Below, in pieces: positions 10,701-22,556 of a stretch of 64,000 nucleotides of DNA (positions are counted from its first letter, which is position 1; the number at the start of each line of letters is the position of its first letter). The stretch lies in assembly GCA_035235625.1 (NCBI GenBank), contig CP141141.1, positions 44,787,719 to 44,851,718 of the forward strand, read 5' to 3'. The position numbers were made by a program, and so were the translations under genes. Below the pieces are notes generated by a model. It worked only from the letters and a program-made list of their open reading frames with translations, was not told the origin of the DNA and made no database searches. Source of the stretch: Saururus chinensis (lineage: Eukaryota > Streptophyta > Magnoliopsida > Piperales > Saururaceae).

Positions 10701-12982
10701 GTTTGATTTATTTCAGAAGCTATTGTTTGTTGATTCTTTTTTTCCTAAAGTTTAATCTAAACTAGAGACATAATAGAAATCAGATTATTTGTTGAATGAT
10801 GAATTTCTTTTCAAAGGTAATCACTTATGTGTTCCTATTTATAGCCTACATTTAAAGATCATCAAAGAGCTACATGATGAGGGTTATATGGGAAGATAAG
10901 ACTTTTTAACTTGTTTTTTCTTATTTTTAGCCATCTATGTGTAGGGTGACATAAATTTATTAGGAAGTGTCACATATGCCACATGGCCAAAGGGATATCT
11001 AATAATACCATAGTATACACGCCATTGTGTATTCCATCTTAGATATAGTCCAACATTAACATGGACTTTGTTCTTAGACTACCTTGTACGTAAAGAAGAT
11101 GAATGTCATCTATGTGGTTGTTGATAGATTCTCCAATATGGTATATTTTATTGCTTACAAAAAGACTAATGATGTGTCTCATGTTGCATTATTATTCTTT
11201 CGAGAGGTATATTACTTACATAGTTTATTATTGTCTATTATTTCTAATAGAGATCCTCAAATTCTAAGTCATCTTTGGCATTCTCTATAAAAATTGGCAA
11301 ATACTTCTTTAAATTTTCGTAGTGCTTATCATCTTTAAACAGATGGTCAGATAAAGGATTAGCACTTATTTAGAAGTTTGTTTAGTGTAAATCTCAAATC
11401 TTGGGATCAATACTTATACAAAGCTAAATTTGCTTACAACAAGTGTATGAATCAAGGTACAGGATTTAATCCATTTACTATTGTTTGTGGTTTTAATCCT
11501 CACTCTCCATTGAATTTAGTTCTTATTTCAAATGTAAAGAGGTTGAACGGCCAAACTAAAGACTTTATATTACATTTGTAAGATATTTATTCTGATACTC
11601 TTAAGAGATTATAGATATCTAATGATAAGTATAAAACACCTAGAGATTTAAAACAAAGATATGTAAAATTTATATTGGTGATTTTGTATAGATTATTTTA
11701 ACCAAAGACATTTTTTGTTGGAGAATATAATAAGTTATTAGCAAGGAAGACTAAGCCTTTAGATATTGTTCAAAAGATTAATTCTAATACCTATAAAGTC
11801 AAGCTTCCAAGTCATATTCACACTTCATATGTTTTCAATGTTATATATCTCATTCATTATCTTGACAATGTTTCTAATGATAATAATATAAATTTGAGGA
11901 CTAATTCTTTTAAGCTAAGGGAGGATAATGCAGACCAGTTAACATTAACGTGTATGGAGCATTGAGATTGTATAAAAAAAATATCAAAATTTGCTCTCTA
12001 GCAATTGATTGGCACTTATGGACGATTAACCGGGCAAATGATCAATCAGTCTCTTAAAGAGATCATTCAGAACGTAAAAATGTTTAGCGTAAAACAAAGT
12101 CAAGAATTAGCGTTCCTCAGTGATACAATTTTTTACTTAATTTTGGATTAAAATTTCATTCCAATTTGGATTATTTTCGATATTTTGTTTTCCTAAGAGT
12201 ATTTTATATTCCTAGATTATTTAGGGATTTTTTCATTAATTTTCTTAATTATAATTAGTTAGTCATAAGGCTTCTAATTAGACTTTTTATTTACGATTAT
12301 GCCACTAAAAGTTATATAAATACTTAGCTCTTCCATAAAGACTATAAACTATAATTTTTTGATATTATGAAAAATAAGATATTATTTATTTCTCTTTTAT
12401 TTTATTTTATTTTTTTTAAAATTTATCATTGAAATCTGCAAGAGAGAAAAACTGTTTGTGCCTTTAGCCAAATTCTTCGAACATCTTTTATCACATCAAT
12501 CCCGCCCAACACCAATAATTAAAATTTTAAAATAAAAAGTTAGCCAGCTCTGGTTATATAAACTTTAAACGCCAAATCATATATATAAAAATATTTCCTC
12601 ACAAAAACATATTCTTTATACAATTATTCACAAAAATATCACCACATGAACCACGTACTAAACATCCCAAACATGTACATTCGAATTTTAAAAAAAAAAT
12701 CAAAAGATTAAACGAGAAAAAAGTTGTAGATTTTACCCGGAAGAATTTGGCCATGTATGGGTCTCTCAAAAACAGATCCATGTAGCCAGCGTCCGAGCCC
12801 ATGAGGAGCAGGTTTCCGACGATCATCACCTTCAGATCTTCCGAGGTCTCGTTTCTGAGGCCCTCCCCGCGAGGGTCGGCATCGTGCTCGACGATCTCGC
12901 AGGAGGGGGTGGAAGCTCTGTCCTCGAAAACGATCAGGGCGAAGACGCACACGAGGGGCAGCGCCGACTTGAGAGAGAGCAT
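4784..12982 (-). CDS. Cdc1/PGAP5-like metallophosphoesterase, four exons, retrotransposon in intron 1
   Basis: Exons on the minus strand are 12982-12737, 6626-6055, 5400-5317 and 5066-4784, giving 394 aa with every junction in phase. The join FFR|KSFEKLKPD between exons 1 and 2 restores the family's continuous motif. Exon 1 encodes an N-terminal hydrophobic segment (signal peptide or anchor). Calcineurin-type metal motifs follow: GDLSATG, GDRDIG (in place of GNHD), HFPLY and SAHTHSF (in place of GHTH). The usual first DxH motif is not visible; the matching place reads IVGNLL. The C-terminus has one membrane segment (VLMAYMFVMVLLLSIAFVAI). Yeast Cdc1 and mammalian PGAP5 act on GPI-anchor glycans at the ER; the same role here is inferred. 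Intron 1 is 6110 bases and contains a whole Ty3/gypsy element in antisense orientation. An out-of-frame ATG lies 6 bases upstream of the chosen start. Confidence 0.88.
6778..6884. mobile_element. Stowaway-like MITE, about 107 bp
   Basis: The element begins CTCCCTC after TA, ends GAG before TA, and folds on itself around the central aaactaattttagtt; both arms carry ttcaaaat/attttgaa. TA duplications with CTCCCT ends suggest a Stowaway (Tc1/mariner) MITE. Relatives occur inside the hAT copies at 27186, 38283 and 38728. It lies in intron 1 of the metallophosphoesterase gene. Confidence 0.6.
6934..7564 (+). repeat. 5' LTR of the gypsy element
   Basis: It begins TGCAGACCAGTTGG and matches 11929-12511 with many substitutions. 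The end is set where similarity to the 3' LTR stops. The following ttggtggctctaca is a candidate, degenerate primer-binding site. Confidence 0.75.
7715..7806 (+). repeat. 46-bp perfect tandem duplication in gag region
   Basis: The 46 bases at 7715-7760 (starting cattgtagctcgccaaaac) are repeated without change at 7761-7806. The surrounding element is heavily mutated, so the duplication looks much younger than the insertion, or it is an assembly artefact. Confidence 0.85.
11929..12511 (+). repeat. 3' LTR of the gypsy element
   Basis: It begins TGCAGACCAGTTAACATT directly after the polypurine tract and matches the 5' LTR over its length, with numerous substitutions and small indels. This suggests an old insertion. 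Confidence 0.75.
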
Positions 12983-13580
12983 TGTTCATCGGGCCCCTCT
13001 CCCGCCGGTGTAGGCGGCAGCCGGAAATCCAGCGTCTCACTACGGCTGGGATCTAGCGGAGCATTTGGGTAAAAGTTGGGCCCTATATTGGCCGATCCAG
13101 GATAAGGCTCGAACTTGATGGTGCTTTATCACCGATCGCATGGACTTGTTTACACGTTTTTCAGTGTATTTTATAAAAATAAAAGAAAAAAATACAAGGA
13201 TAAATTTAAGTACGTAATATCGAATTTATCTCGACCAGATTTTATAAAATTAATAAGTTTTAATATTAATGATGCACTATAAAAAAATATAAAGTTTTTT
13301 TTATATTACTTAGCCAAAGAATGAAATATTTAATATTTTTTAAATTTAAATAACATGTTTTAATACATAGAGTAATAAATTTATAAAGGAACAGTAAAGT
13401 GTCATTCCGGTAAGCTGTGAGTCATCGATCGTGAACGGAACTCGCCGATAGGATCTGACCGGTGGTCACTCACTGGTGAGAGTCAATAAACAAGAAAAAA
13501 ATATTTTTTTGAGAATGCTCACAATGTGTGAGTGGTCCAAGCTGCATTTCGTAGAAAAAAAATCATTCTTTCACGCTCAA
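12983..13580. other. Upstream region of the metallophosphoesterase gene
   Basis: No coding sequence is recognised. The first part is GC-rich 5'UTR and promoter of the minus-strand gene ending at 12982. From about 13150 the sequence is AT-rich, and the left limit of the Mutator-like element probably falls between 13200 and 13560, but no terminal inverted repeat was found. Confidence 0.45.
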
Positions 13581-13582
13581 GA

Positions 13583-16500
13583 TGGATAGGATCGGTATTT
13601 GCATCTATTATCACGGAGAGTTAGGCAATGACGTTATGTATATCGGTGGAATAGCACAATTGATGAACATTCATCTGTCGGTGAGCTTCGGCGAGCTGGT
13701 GGGGCAAGTCAAAGCATGACTTTCCGTCAATGATAATGTTAGTTTGAAGTATTTAATTCTATCTTCCCAATCATCCATTATATATGAATTACAAGACGAT
13801 GAGGACCTTCAATCAGTGTTCTCCATTTATAAGAAGGCAAATACAGAGGTGTTATTGTTGTATGCCGAGATGAAATAACCCGACAACAGTGATAAATCAC
13901 CATCACCATCCATTGAAAGGAATTAAACAGTCAATAGAGTTGAATCACCCGTCATAATAGCTCATCCTAGCACTAATATCGGATTTCATACTGGATTCAA
14001 TGAAATATAGTTCACATTTGAAACGTCAGGTAACAATATTGAATCTTTAGATTATACACAATTAGTATATTTCATGTACTCGAGACCATGATATTGAACT
14101 TATCATGTTAAGGGTAAATCATATTGTGGGAAGTTATAAACATGACCTGTAATATATCGTATTAGTAATGGCATGATAGACACATGCGATAGAGCAATGA
14201 TATGTTGCATCATAGCTATAATATCACGACATGCATCCATGTAGTGGTTTCGATAACACGTGTTGAAATGTTTGCGTGTTATCAGAATACACAATGTCGA
14301 TTAATTTTGCATTTTTTTAACACAATAATGTGCAATGCAGATTGGGAGAACCGGGAAACTTGCCCTTAACAAATCTATGTCAATCATCTTTCACCGATCC
14401 TGCGAGTACAGAACCTAAAATAGAAATTAATCAGAATAGATCAGAGCAATTGTTGCCAATGATGGGTGGGACGAGGACTTCATTTGATAACTACGAACCT
14501 CCATACAACCCTTGTAATTATGACGGTGGACAAGGCGAAGAAGTTGAAAATATGTGGGATGAGGATCTGTGGTACGATAATGATATAATTGACATGGAAA
14601 GTATGTTCAACCACGAAGAATTTAGAAACAACGAGGTTCCCAGTAACGTCGACATTGAGGCGGAGGCAGATTGGGATACTGTCGATGATTTAAACATGTT
14701 AGAACCGAATATTGATGACGGTCAGCTAATGATGGGTAGCTTGCAAGCTAAGGATTACCAGAAGCTCCTCAAATTGGGTGCACGTTTTCTAAGTCTGTTG
14801 CATTTCAAGAGGGTCTTGATCGACTTAGCAATAAAGGCGAATTTCATATATCGTGTTGTGGATGAAAACCGGAATACGTATGCCATAAAGTGCTCCAATG
14901 AAACTTGTAACCGGTACATAAGGGCTTCAAATATAGGAGATCATATGGATATCATGAGGTTAGTGTTGACTCATTCATGTGGAACCCAAAGGAAGTCAGC
15001 TGAGCATCCCCTAGCATCGCACCTTTGGATAACGAGAAAATGTTATGGCCTCTTTAAATACTCTGTGGACATTACACCTAAGAGCATATCAAGTTATATT
15101 TCGAAGCACTAGGGCATAACTGCGAACTACAAGAAATGCTGGCGCATAGGTAATGCATGAGAAGAAACGAAGTGTTGATTTAGTGTCATGATACATTAGT
15201 CTAGCGTGTTATCATTTACACACTTAAACTATAGTCGATATCATGTTATCCATATCGTGTTATTAATCACACGACGTACGTCCATATCGTGTTACCATAA
15301 ACACGATTAGGCATCATGCATGGATTCCGATCACATGACAACATAAAATATCATGTGATCGGGAACACAATGTCATTCGGTGTCGTATAACATTTACTAA
15401 ATTGTATTTGGTCGTGCAAGTAAAGCTCTGACTGATTTAATAGATGGTGACCCAGACAAATCCTACCGCTTACTTCCTTCTTACGGGAGGTAGATAGAAT
15501 ATATAAATCTGGGAAGTGTAGTCATGCCAATGAGATCATGTGACATACCCGGGCCTAAGGGTGGGTACGATTTCAAAAGAGTATTCTGGATATTTGGCCC
15601 TGTTGCTAGAGTGTTCAGAACAACCTTGAGGTCGTTGCTAACAGTTGATGCAACTTTCTTGAAAGGAAAGTATCCTGGATAGCTATTGATAGCAACTGCA
15701 TTGGATGGGAACAATAAGATGTTGTACGTTGCATTTGCAGTGGTTGAGAACGAGTGCGAGAAAACTTGGTGCTGGTTTCTTGAGTTGCTTAGAAATCATC
15801 TATTTTCTGATCCTCTAGCCGAGTTGGATGTAATCGTTTATGATAGACAAAAGGGATTGACAAATGTTGTGACGAAGTTTTTCCATAGTATTGCATCCGT
15901 CACATGGCAGCAAATATGCTAGACAGATTCAAGGACAATTACCTAAAGAATCAGCTCCATGTTGCAGCCGAAACATTCAGATAGAATGTGTACGATGAAA
16001 CAATGAACAACATTGAAGAACATAATCTTGCAGCATATGCTTGGCTAGATAAGATAGGTTCAGATCGCTGGGCCAATGTATCATTTCCAGGAAAAAGATA
16101 TGGGACACTCAGCTCCAATAGGTCTGAAAGCACAAACGCAATGTTCAAAAAAGCCAGATCAATGCCTATAACGCGTTTAATTGAGCACATAAGGGAGCAC
16201 ACAACAACTTTATTTGAAAAACGTCGGACGGACGGTTAGAATATGATGGAAGAGTTAACCCAATTTGCCCTAAAACACATCAAAAACAAGCGAGAAGAAG
16301 TAAGGAATGTGATTGCATTGCCCATGTCACTGTATGAATTCCAGGTTAATTCGCTACATCACCAGGTACATTGCATTCATACATAGCATGTGATCGTTTA
16401 TGTGTTAGGGATACATAGCGTGTTAGTTTACACATGTTATTGTCCTTTAATGTGTAAGTCGATGGGTTTTATGTACCGATTGTAAGACACATCGTGTACT

Positions 16501-16990
16501 CGAGATCATGATAAATTCATTTATCATGCTCTCTTAGTCACAATCTTTTCTTCACAGGATGTAGTAAACTTGGTTGATTATACCTGCACATGTGGAATGT
16601 TTCAACATTTGGGTCTACCATGTAGGCATGCAATCACATCGATCGATAATAGACACTTATGTGTGGCTGAGTACTGGGAAAGATGGTACTCTACTGAAAT
16701 GTATAAACTGACCTATCGTGAGCTCTTACACCCGACCAAAGATCGGCACCAGTGGGCACCAGCTGGAGTTATGCCTACATTCAACCCACCTATCCCTCAA
16801 AAGCAGTGGGGGCGTCCATGAAAAAATTTGATAGTCACAACCGCCTCTCAAAGCCCAACAAAAATATGGAACATGCGCTCAGTTGGGTCACAACCGCAAA
16901 CAATGTACCAGCGCACAAGGAGGGCCCTCCAATGTGGCAGATGTCCCACAGATAAGCCAAAGGCGATCGAATAATAGCCTACACAAATGG
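13583..16990 (+). pseudogene. MuDR-family transposase pseudogene
   Basis: The plus strand encodes the parts of a MULE transposase in order. At 13583-13900 is an N-terminal PB1-like region starting MDRIGICIYHHGELG, with an internal stop. At 14330-15150 is an acidic stretch followed by the MuDR DNA-binding type region (AIKANFIYRVVDENRN, KCSNETCNRYIRAS). At 15440-16370 is the catalytic core (LTVDATFLKGKYPG, then YDRQKGLTNV, then NRSESTNAMFKKA). At 16558-16821 is a SWIM zinc finger (CTCGMFQHLGLPCRHA). Introns are suggested at about 15150-15425 and 16371-16558 and are filled with hairpin repeats. Stops interrupt KH*GITANYKKCW, YGR*IEY and YPG*LLIAT, and there is a frameshift near 15895-15915, so it is not functional as read. 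Confidence 0.85.
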
Positions 16991-16999
16991 CGTAAGGAG

Positions 17000-18950
17000 G
17001 GAGAGCATTGATCAAGCTTACCTTTTCCACCTCCGTTCTTTCAAATGAAATTTTTTTTATATACATCGTCTTATAATCAACACGAAATATGCAAATAACA
17101 TGTTCCTAAAAACACGACATGTTGTACATAGTGGATATTGTATATGTTGTACATAACGTGTTTCTTTGCTTACACGATGTCAAAGTGTCATTCACTTACA
17201 TGATATTAGGCATATTGTGTGTTTGAACACATGACAATTTTACATTCGAAATTTTCAAATTGCGAAGGCGTTATTCCCGAGGCATCAATACCTTCAATTA
17301 CTTGGCAGTCCTTAACCGTCTCACCCTATATATATACATATATATATATCTTAGGGTTAGGGTTTGCAGAATGCTCACTAGCTGGTTCTTCGCTTAGATT
17401 GTGCTTGCAGTGGCTGGTGAATATATTCTTCGCAGAGACGTATCATTCAGGATATTGTTGTAGCATTGGCTGGTGAATCGGCCCACGATCGGATACGATC
17501 ACCACCTATATCTGATCGTAGGCATGATTCACTTGACGGCGATATATTAATATCTCTAATGATCAGTCGCATCCGCGCCCTATTCATTAGACGACATTTT
17601 AGGTTTTGCATAATGCTCACACACTGGTTCTCATCAGAGACGGGTCATTAGGGAGATTGCTTTAGCGTCGGCTGGCGAACCAACCCACCATTGGATATGG
17701 TACTCGCCTATATCCGACAGTGGGCTTGGTTCACTAGATGACAATATATCAATGTCCCTAATGATCCATCGCATCAGTTTGAGAGTTTGCAAGGAGATCA
17801 CACACCAATTGATCACTCTCGCAGAGACGAATTGTTATTATCTTTGTATTTTTAAAGTTCTGTAAAGATTAGTTTGTTGTATGTAATAAATTAATAACAG
17901 TTGTATATTTCTTCCCATTGAAAGTTGTCTTCCCCGTATATTGATAACACGCCAATTTTCTGCTTTCTAACATGCTATCAATATTGTTCCCAAGAATAAG
18001 CCGAAGGAGGTCGATTAACGCTACATAAGTAATTAACGTGTTCCTAAAAACACGCCTTGTAGTACGTAGGATGTAGTGTGTATATTGTGTGAACGAAAAC
18101 ACGACCGAATGGCCAACCATGTTGCTAATGACACGATCAGGGATACCTTTTCCACTCGTTCTTCGGCTCACATTTTTGGCATATGCATCGTGGTATAATC
18201 AACACAAAATATGTAATTAATGTGTTCCTAAAAACACAACATGTACATAGTGAATATTGTAAATGTTGCACGTGTTATTAAATACATGATATTTGGCCTA
18301 TCGTGTATTTGAACACACGACAATTATATGTTTGAAATTTTCAAACAGAAAATGGGTTATTCCTGAGGCTTCAATACATTTAATTACCTGGCGGTATATA
18401 TATCTATATATATCTTAGGGTTAGGGTTTGCATAATGCTCACTACAGGTTCTTCGTAGGGATTGGGCTAGCAAAGAGTCCCCACAATTTCTGAGATTCGT
18501 ATCCCCAATTCGCGAGGAGTCCCCACTCTATATGGAAGATTTAACGATTCGTATCCCTCGCAACCTACCTATATATGTCGAAGTGACATGAGCCGCTTAC
18601 CCAATTCACGAAGAGCAATAGACGGAGCCTTTGGGACATTGAAATGGCGTTAGATGGTTATTCGTCCCCTTCATTGGCTCGGACCTAACCAACCTCTGTA
18701 GGTGGGCAATTAACTACCTGGAGTTATTTCAATGTCGCGAAGGTTTCATCCTAATTGAAGGGATGGATTCATGAATATGCATGGAGAGTGCATGCATACT
18801 AATATTCGCGGGCCACCACACGAAACACTATTTTATTCATATTTATAAAATATTGTAAATTTCAGTTTGTTGTATGTAAATTATTAATATCAGTTGCATT
18901 TGGTTTACTCGTTGAAAGATGTCTTCTTGTATAACACAATCTCAATATTG
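17000..18950. repeat. Diverged tandem duplication, period about 1.0-1.1 kb
   Basis: The stretch 17000-17450 matches 18130-18460: both have accttttccac, then gtgttcctaaaaacac, then gaaattttcaaa, and end in tatatatcttagggttaggg. The stretch 17865-17950 matches 18855-18945 (gtttgttgtatgtaa.. and ..gaaag.tgtcttc). Spacing differs because of later indels. A third, weaker match to the ttagggtttgcata segment starts near 19160. Confidence 0.7.
17430..17790. repeat. Two diverged tandem copies of about 190-200 bp
   Basis: Sequence from about 17432 (cagagacgtatcattcagga) to about 17575 recurs from about 17634 (cagagacgggtcattaggga) to about 17775. Each copy includes tatatc..atcg/acag..tgg and gatatattaatatctctaat or its variant. 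A third partial copy begins near 19197. Confidence 0.65.
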
Positions 18951-19854
18951 GTCGTACAATCAGACACACGATGGAGCACGTCTTCGTGAAAACAAAAATA
19001 CGATACATAACTATGTTGATCAATTATGTGATAATACAACATACACTATTATACATGGAACAATGGTGATAACGTGTGGCTGAACACACGACAATGATAG
19101 GACGCTATTGACTTGATTCCCAATGCATTGTATTCCACTCCCTATATATATATATTTCACAAGGTTAGGGTTTGCATAACGCTCACTCACGCTCTCTTCG
19201 GGAGACTGTTGTAGCGACAACTGGTGATCTGCAAGGAAATCACATGTCAACTCAATTTGAGGTGGATAATTCTGGAGATTGCTTTTGTGCCTGATGGTGT
19301 ATCTTACCCTCTACCAGATAAGGGGCATCACCTTCATCTGGTGGGGTGAGTACACGACCTGGCGCTATAACACTGTCTCGAATGGTTCGACCCATGAGGT
19401 CGGACACGATTTTGCGTACAAACACCCTATCAATCCTGTTCACACACATCTTCATACGAGAGGTGAAGTAAATGATAACATGACCTAGTACGAGTAGGCG
19501 TGTATTCGATAACACGACCTAGTAGCGATCATAAGAACTATAATACGATCGGATATGTGTGTATTACAGTATCGCAATATTGAATACACAAGATTCATAC
19601 ATATCGTTTAATTGATTATACGACAACTGAGATTCGTACAGAAAATTAGTGCAAAAAACTTGATACAGTAGTTAATTACAAAAGAATTGGTCACAATCAT
19701 TAATCGCAAAATAATTGGTCAAAGTAATTAATTACAAAAAGCAAGCATCTTTTTTATAACTCATCTGTATCCGGATCAAATTCCTTTTTGATTTCGGGCC
19801 CGAAGTATAGTAGCGCATATCATCGGCCTGACAAAGATTGTTATCTCGAGTTGT

Positions 19855-22556
19855 CTAAAATCTGGCTGAATGACGCCCCTTTGCCAGTTTCACTACGTAG
19901 TACATGACGAACAAACCACAATCTTCATTTGTTTCCTGATACATGCATTTGTTGATATTGGTTAGTGGCCACGTCCGAGCCCCCTTTATCTTAAGTGCCT
20001 TCTCCATTCCATTGGCAACATGTTTCCAGACACCATCCACCTCAGCAAAGTGGTGATTGTGATCACCCTTTAGAGGATTGTACCACCTAAATCGCTTCTC
20101 ACTGCAGCAGATAATGAGCAATGGAAAGTGACCCTTGACGTAAATAGAAATGAAACCACTCTCCATGTTAACATTTAGGCCTCTCAATATCCACACAATT
20201 CGTCATTTACAAACACGATAAATATCTTATCGTATTCGTAAAGACACGACCAACAGACAAATCGTGCTCACGATCACACGACCACGCAGAGATGCTTCTC
20301 ACAACTACTACGTCAATGATCGTGTGACTGATGATACGACAATCCAACCGTCGTCTTTCTTACTCAACAATATGATATCTTATCTTGTACTTACTTAAAA
20401 TGAATCCCTCTTCCACCGGCTGAGGGACTTGTACTGGTTGATCTTTAGGGGTAGAGGGTTGGAGCGCTTCTCTTGATTTTGAAGCTCTTGCCTTTGAATG
20501 AACCAAAGGTGATGCTTCGGTTCTCAGAGGGGGGGGTTGATGCTTGTTCGACCATCAGCTGAGTGGGTTCAGGTGGCTTATCTGTATCAATGGCCTCAGG
20601 GGGTTGCATATGTTCTATGAGGCTATTTGCCACCTCTAGATCGTCCTTAACACGTTGGAGTGTAGCTGCAACTCGATCGGTGTTCCATCCCTGATCACCA
20701 TATAGAACAACCTTCTCCAAAACAACTTCACATATTCCAGTCATGACATCAACTGACATGACGAATTATTCAATGACGTCATGGCCAGAATGTACATGTG
20801 TTGACATCTCGCCGTGGGGGGCATGACTGGGTCTCATTGTTCAGAAAGGCTGCGTAACCGCCTTCTTAGCTTTCGGGGTTGCCCTTTGGACATCCATCAA
20901 GTGCGCCTCTTCAGCAATTGGTGTGATGCGCATAACAATTTGCGAGTCTGGCTTCAACCTCATGAAGACATCCTCATACCACTTCCTCATCCGGTGATGA
21001 GCTAGAATCTTCTTCCTCCCCCGGCCGGGTCAAGTTTATCGGCCTTCTCCACATCGCTTAATAGTTGGGTAAATCCAGGCCACCTCTTACACCTCGGGCT
21101 TCAAACCGGACCACTGGGAGACCATATGGATATATGCTCATAAAACCATACCTGGCGGCATACAATACAAAAGAATATAAACATTAGACTAAAATGTTCA
21201 GTAACTTCATTATAACAAATTAGTCATGTTAAGGATAACATTCTCGAATCCAAAGTCGTGTTGTCGAGAACACGATATGTCTACGTGCATGTTCAATGTC
21301 ATTTGCTCAATAACATGCTTGAGAGTGGTATCGTGTTACCGATGAGGCGATATTCATCTTTGTGAAACATATCGTGTCATTATAAATATGATATTAGCAT
21401 TAACATATTATAAAACATACGAGATTTACTTGGAGCACTAATGAAGCCCCTACGAGAATTCTGGCTGTGGCGGAACACTCGTCCTGTCTTCTCATGATGT
21501 TCCGGTGGGCTGCCGATATGCCTCTCATCAACAAATCATGTACGGCCCCTGCCCAATTGTAGCTCCCCACAACGGACATGTCATCTAAGTAATCACACAT
21601 AGCTGAGGATATGACTCTGTTACTCTGTGTGAATAACACGAGGACACCCATGTGCACGATAGCCATCCGTGCTAAGTCCTCGTTTGAAATATTCCTTATT
21701 TCTGCAACCACTTCTTTGAATAATTCTTCTAGTCCTGTCTTCTCCGACCACTTCCCTTGGAAGAACTTCTTGTAGAATGCCCCCTTGCCTTGTGCAGCCT
21801 TCCTCTCATTGTTTTCCAATTTACATGGGTTCCCTTTTCCACTCAACCCCATGATCATAGCCACTTCATCTACTGTAAGGAGTAGTCTTTTGCCCCTTAT
21901 GTTGAAGACCTCTAGTGAGTCGTCCTAACAATAACCAATGAGTACATCCAACAGTGGCCTGAAGATGATGATGGGCTCACAATCATATACTGTGTAGAAC
22001 CTAGACTCCACTAAAATCGCCTTGCATCCCGGACGTGAATCTACAAGGTCTTTTGATAGATGCGGTCCAGCGGGGAAACTATTCGTGGCTAGACCAGGTC
22101 TTCTCCCATAGATTCTCTTCTTCTTCTCTTCTGCAACCTTCACATACTCCGCCATTTGATGTAATACTCTAACTTTACGTCTAAAAAATTAGATATATAT
22201 ATATATATATGTTAATCAACAATAGGTTGTGACCATAATCAATAGACGTGCTCGTTCACACTTTTTTTAACTAACTTCTAAAGAGATGATAAGTATATTT
22301 AGCATGTAATCGAACATACGCTAAGAGGGCCGCGCATACACGACATATTTATGGTTATACATCATGCTTCCACCAACTTATTGAGCACACAATATATAAC
22401 GTATCGTTTTTCTAACGTAATGATAGTCTGATTTGATGGTCTATGTCGTGTGTTCGAGTAGACGCTAAATCAAAAATTGTGCATACAAATATCCAAAATG
22501 ACTTACCTTACAACGAAACCTTTGTTGTTGTTCTCTGAGCCGAATTGAACACTCAT
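19855..22556 (-). pseudogene. Ulp1-like cysteine protease pseudogene of the MULE
   Basis: On the minus strand the gene begins MSVQFGSENNNKGFVV (22556-22507), splices in phase to 22180 and continues RKVRVLHQMAEYVKVAEEKK. A stop (codon TAG near 21927) precedes DDSLEVFNIRGKRLLLTVDE and an alpha-helical region to about 21420, resembling the N-terminal part of plant Ulp1/DUF1985-type transposon proteins. A disrupted, charged middle part follows (21160-20445). The C-terminal protease domain is at 20196-19855: GHFPLLIICC supplies the catalytic His position, RWYNPL has Asn where Asp is usual, and NEDCGLFVMYYV supplies the Gln/Cys region. Stops and the altered triad argue that it is dead. It faces the transposase tail to tail. 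Confidence 0.65.

Larger units (their letters stand above)
6934..12511 (+). mobile_element. Decayed Ty3/gypsy LTR retrotransposon
   Basis: Two diverged direct repeats, both starting TGCAGACCAGTT, bound the element. A purine tract (aagctaagggaggataa, 11912-11928) sits just before the right LTR. Inside, in order on the plus strand and broken by many stops, are: a gag-like region (about 8015-8260, with the remnant of TTWWQQIK); a zinc knuckle CFKCGRMSDRAANC (about 8664) with the usual His replaced by Asp; reverse transcriptase with a YFDDILIY core (about 9910-9950); RNase H (about 10300-10680); and integrase (about 11050-11580, DRFSNMVYF). The order RT, RNase H, integrase marks Ty3/gypsy. No frame is open end to end, so it cannot be autonomous. 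The right boundary is approximate and no target duplication could be recognised. Confidence 0.88.
14030..22490. repeat. Interspersed short hairpins, tcgtgtt-loop-aacacga, throughout the MULE spacers
   Basis: Non-coding parts of the MULE are studded with imperfect palindromes built on (a)tcgtgtt and its complement, with loops of 5-8 bases. Clear cases are 15286-15307 (ATCGTGTT, loop accata, AACACGAT, perfect), 15255-15274 (TCGTGT/ACACGA), about 18026-18043 (CGTGTT/AACACG) and about 21253-21272 (TCGTGTT/AACACGA). Clusters lie at roughly 14030-14300, 15180-15430, 16370-16560, 17075-17240, 17930-18310, 18900-19090, 19490-19640, 20200-20390, 21230-21410 and 22290-22480. They avoid the coding exons. 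Confidence 0.75.

Noticed and set aside
6925..12520. Target-site duplication of the gypsy element
   Set aside because: Flanks attga (left) and ccaat (right of the estimated end) do not match, and the end of the 3' LTR is uncertain, so no duplication is claimed.
12708..13040. Arg-rich 110-codon minus-strand frame overlapping exon 1 of the metallophosphoesterase
   Set aside because: It is a shifted reading of GC-rich exon 1. The ATG at 12988 within it is only noted as a possible out-of-frame upstream start.
17350..18440. Telomere-like ttagggttagggtt tracts
   Set aside because: Each is only about two telomere units, part of a longer duplicated segment, and not an array.
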